The translations under genes were made by a program, and so were the position numbers. From Bacteroidota bacterium (lineage in GTDB: Bacteria > Bacteroidota > Bacteroidia > Cytophagales > Cyclobacteriaceae): a stretch of DNA of 64,000 bases. Positions 51,983 to 59,158 of this stretch are shown here, one piece after another. Position 1 is the first letter of the stretch, and each line of letters starts with the position of its first letter. The stretch covers positions 1 to 64,000 of the forward strand of contig JAFDYX010000020.1 in assembly GCA_018267215.1 (NCBI GenBank), written 5' to 3'. The notes beneath the pieces are model-generated. The model ran no database searches, was not told the origin of the DNA, and saw only the letters and a program-made list of their open reading frames with translations.

Positions 51983-53635
51983 ATGGCGCAATTGTTCAAT
52001 CCGTTTTCGTACAAATTTGATAAAAAATATTCCAAGCCGGTGGCTTATTTCTCGATGGAGTTTGCCATAGACCAGCCGCTAAAAATTTATAGTGGGGGGC
52101 TCGGCTTCTTGGCAGGCTCGCACATGCGCAGCGCTTATGAGTTGAAACAAAACATGATCGGCATCGGTATCCTTTGGAAGAAAGGATATTACGATCAGGA
52201 GCGCAATCAGGATCAAACGCTGAAGATCACTTTCAATGATAAAGATTATTTTTTTCTGACTGATACTAACATTGTTTTCCCGATCACTATTCACGGGGCT
52301 AAGGTGTATGTAAAGGCCATGTTGCTCAAGCCCGAAGTATTTAAAACTGCGCCCATCTTTTTGCTCACCACCGATATTCCCGAAAATGACTTTTTAGCTC
52401 AGACCATCACCCACCGTCTGTACGACCCCAATCAGACCACACGGATAGCCCAATCTATTTTATTGGGAGCCGGTGGCGCCAAGTTGCTCGACATCCTGGA
52501 GCGGCCTACCGATATCTACCACCTGAACGAAGGCCACGCATTGCCCCTTTGTTTTTACCTGCTCGATAAATACAAAGATTTAGAGGAAGTAAAGAAGCGT
52601 GTGGTGTTCACTACGCACACACCCGAACTGGCCGGCAACGAAGAGCATAGTATGCCGCTGCTCAGCAGCATGAATTTTTTCAATGGCACCACCGTAGAGC
52701 AGGTAGAAGAAGTAGTGAAGCCCGAACACAGCATGCTTAACTACACCCTCACGGCTCTGCGCATGGCCAAGTTGGCTAATGGAGTTTCGCAACTGCACGG
52801 AGAGGTGGCACGCAAGATGTGGAATAAAAATGAGGGCATTTGTAAAATCGTGGCCATTACCAATGCACAAAACAAAACGTATTGGATGGATGAACAAATG
52901 GAAGCAGCTTTTGAAAAAGACAACGACAAAGCGCTGACTAAACGAAAAAAAGAATTGAAGCAGCAACTATTCCGGTTGGTAGCTAATCAAACCGGAAAAT
53001 TGTTTGACCCCGATGTGCTCACTATTGTTTGGGCACGCAGATTTGCCGCTTACAAACGAGCTAACTTGGTGTTGTCTGATTTCGACCGTTTCCTGAAGCT
53101 TGCCAAAAATACAGAGAGACCCATCCAGTTTATTTGGGCAGGCAAGCCTTACCCCGAAGATTTCGGATCAATCAACATCTTCAACGAGATCTATTGGAAA
53201 ACAAAAGACCTGCCGAATTGCACCGTGCTTACCGGCTACGAACTTTGGTTATCAGATTATTTAAAAAAGGGATCAGACGTTTGGCTGAACAATCCGCGCC
53301 TCTACCATGAAGCATCGGGTACATCCGGCATGACAGCAGCTATGAACGGCAGCGTGAATGTATCTATACCCGATGGCTGGGTGCCTGAGTTTGCCAAGCA
53401 TGGAAAAAATTGTTTCATCATCTCCACGGCCGATGATAAACTTTCGTTGGAAGAAAGAGACCGGCTGGAAGCAAAAAATTTATACGACTTGCTGGAGAAA
53501 GAGGTGATTCCTCTGTACTACAGCTCGCCTGCCAAGTGGATGAAAATAGTAAAGCAGGCCATGGGCGAAATACTACCTCAATTCGATTCATCGCGCATGG
53601 CCGATGAGTATTACCAGAAGATGTATCTTTCGTAA
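51983..53635 (+). CDS. Alpha-glucan phosphorylase-like protein without PLP lysine
   Basis: 550 residues of the short GT35/glycogen-phosphorylase type: AYFSMEFAIDQPLKIYSGGL, YHLNEGHALPL, WARRFAAYKRANLVL, and HEASGTSGMTAAMNGSVNVS. The last motif in active enzymes reads GTSGMK or GTGNMK, the Lys carrying PLP; here Thr451 stands in its place. This predicts loss of PLP-dependent phosphorolysis, or use as a hydrolase, transferase or glucan-binding protein. A TTG-N18-TAGCTTCG promoter-like string precedes (51928-51956). Confidence 0.78.
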   Translation: MAQLFNPFSYKFDKKYSKPVAYFSMEFAIDQPLKIYSGGLGFLAGSHMRSAYELKQNMIGIGILWKKGYYDQERNQDQTLKITFNDKDYFFLTDTNIVFPITIHGAKVYVKAMLLKPEVFKTAPIFLLTTDIPENDFLAQTITHRLYDPNQTTRIAQSILLGAGGAKLLDILERPTDIYHLNEGHALPLCFYLLDKYKDLEEVKKRVVFTTHTPELAGNEEHSMPLLSSMNFFNGTTVEQVEEVVKPEHSMLNYTLTALRMAKLANGVSQLHGEVARKMWNKNEGICKIVAITNAQNKTYWMDEQMEAAFEKDNDKALTKRKKELKQQLFRLVANQTGKLFDPDVLTIVWARRFAAYKRANLVLSDFDRFLKLAKNTERPIQFIWAGKPYPEDFGSINIFNEIYWKTKDLPNCTVLTGYELWLSDYLKKGSDVWLNNPRLYHEASGTSGMTAAMNGSVNVSIPDGWVPEFAKHGKNCFIISTADDKLSLEERDRLEAKNLYDLLEKEVIPLYYSSPAKWMKIVKQAMGEILPQFDSSRMADEYYQKMYLS

Positions 53636-53660
53636 TTCATTCGGTTGTGATTACCTTGTT

Positions 53661-54740
53661 ATGCTGACACTCTCTTTACTGGTTGCATTAGGGGGCATCC
53701 TTTTTATACTTGTAAAGCGCGATACATTTGGGAAAACACCAACCGGCAATAGGCTGAAGAGAATTCATCAATCGCCCCATTTTAAAAAAGGATCTTTTCA
53801 AAACCTTACCGAAAGCCCGGTGCTTCTGAAAGGAACCTCTTACTTTAAAATGATAGCAGATCAACTCAATAAACCGATCGGCACAAAACCTTCAAAAGCT
53901 ATTCCATCCGTAAAGACTGATTTAAAAAACCTGAAAGCCAACACTCCGACTATTATTTGGTTTGGCCATTCTTCTTATTTGATCATGGCAGAAAGATTCA
54001 ATATTTTGGTTGATCCGGTCATGAAAGGAAATGCCTCTCCCTTTTCCTTCTTCGGAAAACCTTTTGATGGTACGGATACATACGCGCTAACGGATTTGCC
54101 ACTTATTGATTTAGTTCTTCTTACACACGATCATTACGATCACCTTCACTACGAAAGCATCAGACAGATGGCTACAACAGCCGGACATTTCTGCACATCG
54201 CTGGGTGTAGGTGCTCATTTGGAATATTGGGGAGTGCCGCAAGAAAAAATTACTGAACTGGATTGGTGGCAATCTGCTTCGTTTGAAAACAGAATTTCTC
54301 TAACAGCCGTGCCAGCCCGCCATTTTTCCGGCCGCACTTTTAAACGAGGCCAAACATTATGGAGTGGATTTGTTTTGAAAGTAGATGGATATAATTTATT
54401 TCTCGGTGGCGACTCGGGTTATGAAAACCACTTTAAAGAAATAGGTGAAAAACTTGGCCCGTTTGATCTGGCTCTGCTGGAATGCGGACAGTATGGAAAA
54501 AACTGGCCATACATACACATGCTGCCGGAAGAAACAGCACAAGCGGCACAAGACTTAAAAGCAAAAGTGCTAATGCCTATACACTGGGCAAAATTTGAGT
54601 TGTCAATGCATGAATGGAATGAACCGATTGAGCGCGTGGTAAACGCGGCTCAAAAAATCAATCAACCGATAACTACACCGATGATTGGTGAGCCGGTGAT
54701 CATTCATTCGGTTTATCCCAATAAAATGTGGTGGATATGA
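53661..54740 (+). CDS. MBL-fold hydrolase, NAPE-PLD / UlaG-like
   Basis: 359 residues from the ATG at 53661 (MLTLSLLVALGG), after one N-terminal membrane helix. Metal motif LTHDHYDHLHYES, further His in ARHFSGR, Asp in LGGDSGYENHF, and final MPIHWAKF. These enzymes hydrolyse phosphodiesters of N-acyl-phosphatidylethanolamine or similar membrane lipids. The gene starts 25 bp after glucan phosphorylase on the same strand. Confidence 0.88.
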   Translation: MLTLSLLVALGGILFILVKRDTFGKTPTGNRLKRIHQSPHFKKGSFQNLTESPVLLKGTSYFKMIADQLNKPIGTKPSKAIPSVKTDLKNLKANTPTIIWFGHSSYLIMAERFNILVDPVMKGNASPFSFFGKPFDGTDTYALTDLPLIDLVLLTHDHYDHLHYESIRQMATTAGHFCTSLGVGAHLEYWGVPQEKITELDWWQSASFENRISLTAVPARHFSGRTFKRGQTLWSGFVLKVDGYNLFLGGDSGYENHFKEIGEKLGPFDLALLECGQYGKNWPYIHMLPEETAQAAQDLKAKVLMPIHWAKFELSMHEWNEPIERVVNAAQKINQPITTPMIGEPVIIHSVYPNKMWWI

Positions 54741-54766
54741 TGTTAATACCAATTCGGTGGTAGCCT

Positions 54767-56302
54767 TTACTCCGGTTGCTCTTCACTGAAATCAGCAAAT
54801 GTTTTTTTCAGTTCTTTGTTGGAGTAGCTCGCGCTCAGTGGGCGCGAGGCATCTAACTCTAAGGTGGCCAGCTTCTGGTGGTTGATAATGGGCAGAAATT
54901 TATCGCGGTCATTATCAAAGTCGGCAGACCTCCGGTTAGATTTCAGCGCATATTTTCTGGCAAAAATTTCACCTTCTAATTGCAACTGGTTTCTGATTTC
55001 AGTTTCTGTTTTGAGTAGTTCAAGAATATCGTTTTTAGATTTGCCCAATACTTCGGCTGCTTCCAGCGTACCGATCGTAGCCGTGGTAGATCCGCCAATG
55101 ACAGTAATCGGTTTGATGGCCGAAGGGCTGGTAACCAACGCAGACGATACAGCCGTGCTGGCTCCGATGGAGGCTCCGAAAATAGAGCGGTTCTTTTTGC
55201 CTTTCTTGGCCTGGCGGTAGGCGCGCTCCAGCGATTTGTGCTTATCGGCCAGCATCTCTATCAGCGCCTTCGTTTGCACCAGGGTGGTACGGTATTTCTG
55301 ATACAGAAATTTGTCCTTTTCTTCCAGGTTTTCGGTATCCAGTATTTTTACTTTCACTTTGCGCTGCACACGGTTATTGGACTTATCCAACGCAAAAAAA
55401 ACCAACTCCACAGTTTTTATCTTTTCGGCATCATCGGTAAACTGGTAGCCCGGTGTCCAGGTAAATTCATATTGCACTTTGGTATTTTCCTTGAGCGAAC
55501 TTTTCGGTATCCGTTCATCGGAGGTAATAAATCCGGCTGTCATCACATCTTCATCTCCATTGGCATCTGACACATAGATTTTAAAATTAACCCGTTCATT
55601 TTCTTTGAAGGTAACAACCGAATCGCCAGGTACGATTAACAACTCGGGGGGCAAATCCTGCTGGGTGGCCATCACCTTCAGTTTGCCGGTGGCTTCGGCT
55701 TTCTCGGGCTGATCTTGTACCGTAAACTCTACGATGAGCGGATTGCTTTTGATGGCGGCAAACTGGTTGCGCGATGGCGACCAGGAAATCATGCCCGAGG
55801 AGGTAATGGTCATCCCCTCGGGTAACTGGGTGGGCGAAATTCTAAAAGCCAGAGGGTCTCCATCGGGGTCATGCACATAATCAGATGAAATCTGGTATTT
55901 GTTCACAGCCGATTGTTTGACATAAAAAATTGGCAGGTCATTAACTTCGGGCGGCCGGTTTTGGTGGAGGACGGTAAGGGTTATCGGGGCATTCACTTTC
56001 CGCCCATCTTTCCATTCAGCTTGAAAGATCAGATTGATTTCCTTTTGTTTTTCCAACCGATCTACCAAATCATAAGACGGAGTCCACGAAAAATTTCCGA
56101 GCGTATCAAATTGAATGGTCAGGTCTCCGGTTTTTTGAAGTGAATACCGTGGCGCAACCGGCTCGCTGGATTTTAGTTGAAATGTAAGCGGCTGGCCTTC
56201 CTTTAAAGTATTCCAGTTTTGTGCAGCAGGAAAAATCAGTTGCTGGGAAAACCCGAACCGGAAGAGAAAAATAAAAAAAAATAAAAAAGTCCTGTTTGCC
56301 AT
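54767..56302 (-). CDS. Secreted protein with Ig-like/cadherin-type domains, unknown
   Basis: 511 residues. Signal peptide (MANRTFLFFFIFLFRFGFSQ) followed by three beta-sandwich domains with putative-Ig signatures (DTLGNFSWTPSYDLVD, SSDYVHDPDGDPLAFRISPT, VSDANGDEDVMT). A coiled-coil stretch about 330-375 (LIEMLADKHKSLERAYRQAK), a short glycine/alanine-rich segment, and a charged tail follow. Likely a surface or periplasmic adhesin-type or scaffold protein. Function unknown. Confidence 0.78.
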   Translation of the reverse strand: MANRTFLFFFIFLFRFGFSQQLIFPAAQNWNTLKEGQPLTFQLKSSEPVAPRYSLQKTGDLTIQFDTLGNFSWTPSYDLVDRLEKQKEINLIFQAEWKDGRKVNAPITLTVLHQNRPPEVNDLPIFYVKQSAVNKYQISSDYVHDPDGDPLAFRISPTQLPEGMTITSSGMISWSPSRNQFAAIKSNPLIVEFTVQDQPEKAEATGKLKVMATQQDLPPELLIVPGDSVVTFKENERVNFKIYVSDANGDEDVMTAGFITSDERIPKSSLKENTKVQYEFTWTPGYQFTDDAEKIKTVELVFFALDKSNNRVQRKVKVKILDTENLEEKDKFLYQKYRTTLVQTKALIEMLADKHKSLERAYRQAKKGKKNRSIFGASIGASTAVSSALVTSPSAIKPITVIGGSTTATIGTLEAAEVLGKSKNDILELLKTETEIRNQLQLEGEIFARKYALKSNRRSADFDNDRDKFLPIINHQKLATLELDASRPLSASYSNKELKKTFADFSEEQPE

Positions 56303-56377
56303 GTTATCTATGCTCTAAATTTAGAGTCAGCAAAGGTAATGTTTTAGAAGTTTTTTAAAACCTTTATTGTACCGAAG

Positions 56378-56740
56378 ATGACCACAACAAAAAGTAATAA
56401 GAAAGACGGAAGCGACCGCTCTAATTTTTTTGGCGAGGTGTATGAAGTTGCCAAGCTGATTCCGAAAGGAAGGGTAACAAGTTATGGGGCTATTGCCCAG
56501 TACCTGGGCACCCGCATGAGTGCCCGGATGGTGGGCTGGGCTATGAATGCCGTGCCCCGCAATCAAAAAGTACCGGCTCACCGGGTGGTTAACAGCCAAG
56601 GGTTGCTTACCGGGAAACATCACTTCGGCTCGCCCACAGCCATGCAGCAAATGCTGGAGAAAGAAGGTGTAAAAGTGGTCAACGATAAGGTGGCCGACTT
56701 CAAAAATAAATTTTGGAACCCCTCGCAAGAATTACTCTAA
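56378..56740 (+). CDS. Alkyltransferase-like (ATL) DNA repair protein
   Basis: 120 residues, the DNA-binding domain of MGMT/Ogt (VAKLIPKGRVTSYGAIAQYL, MSARMVGWAMNAVP). The active site PCHRV is VPAHRVVNSQG, with Ala67 in place of the Cys acceptor. ATL proteins lack the Cys and signal O6-alkylguanine to nucleotide excision repair. Many have Trp at this site; Ala is also described. Convergent gene to the DUF-type protein on the minus strand. Confidence 0.9.
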   Translation: MTTTKSNKKDGSDRSNFFGEVYEVAKLIPKGRVTSYGAIAQYLGTRMSARMVGWAMNAVPRNQKVPAHRVVNSQGLLTGKHHFGSPTAMQQMLEKEGVKVVNDKVADFKNKFWNPSQELL

Positions 56741-56857
56741 TGGGAATTTGTTTCCCATAATGAGAGCATCTGAACAAGCTGAATGTTGAAATTGGTTTAA
56801 AACAAAGATTTTTTCCGTTGGCACATCTTTGGCAAAGGTCTGTTGCAAAAAATCTCT

Positions 56858-57166
56858 ATGAAAATTATTGCCGCCCTGGTCATCTGTTTAAATCTGCTTA
56901 CTTGTGCTGTAGCCACCTGGGCATCGTCTCCGCATAAATCGGTGCGGATTCTTTCTGCTAAAGAAAATCTGTTTGTGATGAAGGTGGATAAAGAATGGCA
57001 GAATGCCCACGTAGAAGTGCTGGCCGTCAATGGCGACTGTGTAACCTGCCAGCTATTGACGAGGAGTAAGTTGGTGATCAATTTTCAAGATGTAAAACAA
57101 GGCCTCTACACTATCCGGGTAACCAAAGGAGATCAGGCAGAGGAATTTCATTTTACTAAGAACTAA
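56858..57166 (+). CDS. Small secreted protein, unknown
   Basis: 102 residues from the ATG at 56858; a longer frame begins with TTG at 56843. Signal peptide (MKIIAALVICLNLLTCAVATW-ASS), then a small beta-sandwich-like region (VRILSAKENLFVMKVDKEWQ, NFQDVKQGLYTIRVTKGD) resembling the secretion-tail-type domain. Two Cys (C-V-T-C). Likely periplasmic. Followed by a terminator. Confidence 0.72.
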   Translation: MKIIAALVICLNLLTCAVATWASSPHKSVRILSAKENLFVMKVDKEWQNAHVEVLAVNGDCVTCQLLTRSKLVINFQDVKQGLYTIRVTKGDQAEEFHFTKN

Positions 57167-57248
57167 CGATAGAAAATGATGCAGACAGAATACGATTGTC
57201 TTCATAAGAAAATAGAAATGTGAAGTTGGTTGGTTTTTAATCGAAGAG

Positions 57249-57275
57249 CCGCGCCATTCAAGGCGCGGTTTTTTT
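57249..57275 (+). terminator. Terminator after the small secreted protein
   Basis: Perfect 7-bp stem CCGCGCC/GGCGCGG with a 6-nt loop and seven T on the + strand. Confidence 0.9.
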
Positions 57276-57293
57276 ATGATAAAAATTTTCTAG

Positions 57294-57905
57294 CTATTTG
57301 GCCGTAGTGCCATACACATAATCCCAGAAAGGAGAGGAAACGCCAAATACCACATCCCCATTTTTGTAGTGATGGATGCTGTGGTTGATCCACAGAATTT
57401 TTAGAAAATTTTTAGGAGGCTGATAAGCATGCACCATGTAGTGAATGACCAGGTATAGGGCGTAACCAACCAAAAATCCGGGCAAAAAAGAAAATACTAA
57501 ATCGCCCAAGATGAACCTGAACCCCCAAAGCAGCAAGGTAGCCAATGTAATGCTGAGCAGGGGCGGCATGGCCAAACGGCTTTTGTCTTTCGGAAACTCA
57601 TGATGCACCCCGTGTATGGTGTACTGCATCTTTTCTTTCTTTTTTGTATTGATAGACATGTGAAACAGGTAGCGATGGACGATGTACTCCACCCAAGTAA
57701 AAAAAATTACTCCTAACAAAAACATGCCCAGCATAACGGCCAGCGACAGATGCGTGTGGGTGATGCTCCAATACAACAACACCGTACTATAAACAAAAAA
57801 AATAATCAGCGGTGCGGCAATGTGCGTGTGCGACAACTTCTCTAATATCGGGTTCTGAAAGAGTTGCTTGGTTCCTTTAGATTGTGGTTTAATCGTTGAT
57901 TCCAT
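57294..57905 (-). CDS. FA2H/Scs7-like fatty-acid 2-hydroxylase
   Basis: 203 residues, four membrane helices and the histidine motifs of the fatty acid hydroxylase superfamily: WVEYIVHRYLFH, HGVHHEFP, HYMVHAYQPP and HSIHHYKNGDVVFGVSSPFW. The FGVSSPFWDYVYGT end is characteristic of the ceramide 2-hydroxylases FA2H/Scs7. Probably hydroxylates the N-acyl chain of sphingolipids. No cytochrome b5 domain, unlike the eukaryotic enzymes. Directly downstream of bshA on the same strand. Confidence 0.86.
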   Translation of the reverse strand: MESTIKPQSKGTKQLFQNPILEKLSHTHIAAPLIIFFVYSTVLLYWSITHTHLSLAVMLGMFLLGVIFFTWVEYIVHRYLFHMSINTKKKEKMQYTIHGVHHEFPKDKSRLAMPPLLSITLATLLLWGFRFILGDLVFSFLPGFLVGYALYLVIHYMVHAYQPPKNFLKILWINHSIHHYKNGDVVFGVSSPFWDYVYGTTAK

Positions 57906-57958
57906 AACACAAATTCGATAAGCAAAATTAAATGTCAGATAAAAATTAAAAATAACTT

Positions 57959-59110
57959 TTAGGAGGTTGGCTGGGGAACCGGCATTTCAAGAATTTGCTG
58001 ATAGTAATTTTCGTATTGCGGCAGAATGTTTGAGATGTCAAACTCCTGCGCACGCTTCAGGGCATTGGCTTTGAATGAAGGCAAATTCTTTTTGTCGAGG
58101 ATGAACAATGCTTTGCGGGTCATGTCTTCCACATCGCCTATGTTGCTCATAAAACCTGTTACTCCCTGCACCTGCAGTTCGGGCAAGCCGCCCGAGTTGG
58201 TACTGATTACCGGCACTTCGCAAGCCATGGCCTCCAGTGCGGCCAACCCGAAACTTTCCTTTTCTGAAGGCATCAAAAACAAATCGGCCACGGAAAGCAC
58301 TTCTTCTACGGCTTCCAGTTTGCCCAGAAACCGGATACTATCGCAAATGTCCAAGTCGCGGCATTGTTGCTCGGCTCCACTCCGTTCGGGGCCATCGCCA
58401 ATCATCAATAGTTTGGCGGGTATTTCTTGATGGATGTTATAAAAAATTTTAATCACATCGCCTACCCGCTTCACTTTACGAAAATTAGAAGTGTGTACGA
58501 TCAGCATTTCCCCGTTAGGGCAAATCGCTTTTTTAAAATGATCTTTCTTTTGTTTTTTGAATTTTTCTAAATCAATAAAATTGGGGATTACCTCAATGTG
58601 TTTTTGAATGTCGAAAAATTCATAGGTTTCTTTTTTTAAATCGTGCGATACACTCGTCACCCCATCGGATTGGTTGATGCTGAAAGTAACCACCGGCTCG
58701 TAAGAGGCATCGCGACCTACCAGCGTAATGTCGGTGCCGTGCAGCGTAGTAACCACCGGAATGTGGATGCCCTGACTCTTCAGGATTTGTTTGGCCATGT
58801 AGGCGGCCGATGCGTGTGGGATGGCATAGTGCACATGCAGCAAATCCAGTTTTTCATTTTTTACTACGCTCACCATTTTGCTGGCCAGCGCTAGTTCGTA
58901 AGGTGGATATTCAAATAGCGGGTAAGAACGAAATTCCACTTCGTGGTAAAATAAATTTTCGTTCAGAAAATCGAGACGGCTCGGCTGGTTGTAGGTAATG
59001 AAGTGTACCTTGTGCCCTTCTTTGGCCAATGCCTTTCCCAGTTCGGTAGCAACCACACCACTTCCGCCAAACGTAGGGTAACAAACTATGCCGATGTTGA
59101 TATGTTTCAA
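57959..59110 (-). CDS. bshA: N-acetyl-alpha-D-glucosaminyl L-malate synthase BshA
   Basis: 383-residue GT4 glycosyltransferase; first step of bacillithiol synthesis from UDP-GlcNAc and malate. Family start HINIGIVCYPTFGGSGVVA-TELG, then LLHVHYAIPHASAAYMAKQI, HGTDITLVGRD, and the donor-site motif MPSEKESFGLAALEAMACEV. bshB and bshC are not in this window. Confidence 0.93.
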   Translation of the reverse strand: MKHINIGIVCYPTFGGSGVVATELGKALAKEGHKVHFITYNQPSRLDFLNENLFYHEVEFRSYPLFEYPPYELALASKMVSVVKNEKLDLLHVHYAIPHASAAYMAKQILKSQGIHIPVVTTLHGTDITLVGRDASYEPVVTFSINQSDGVTSVSHDLKKETYEFFDIQKHIEVIPNFIDLEKFKKQKKDHFKKAICPNGEMLIVHTSNFRKVKRVGDVIKIFYNIHQEIPAKLLMIGDGPERSGAEQQCRDLDICDSIRFLGKLEAVEEVLSVADLFLMPSEKESFGLAALEAMACEVPVISTNSGGLPELQVQGVTGFMSNIGDVEDMTRKALFILDKKNLPSFKANALKRAQEFDISNILPQYENYYQQILEMPVPQPTS

Positions 59111-59158
59111 AGGTGAAATTTTGATGTATAAACTATTTTTTTGTCTGTTTAGTTTCGT

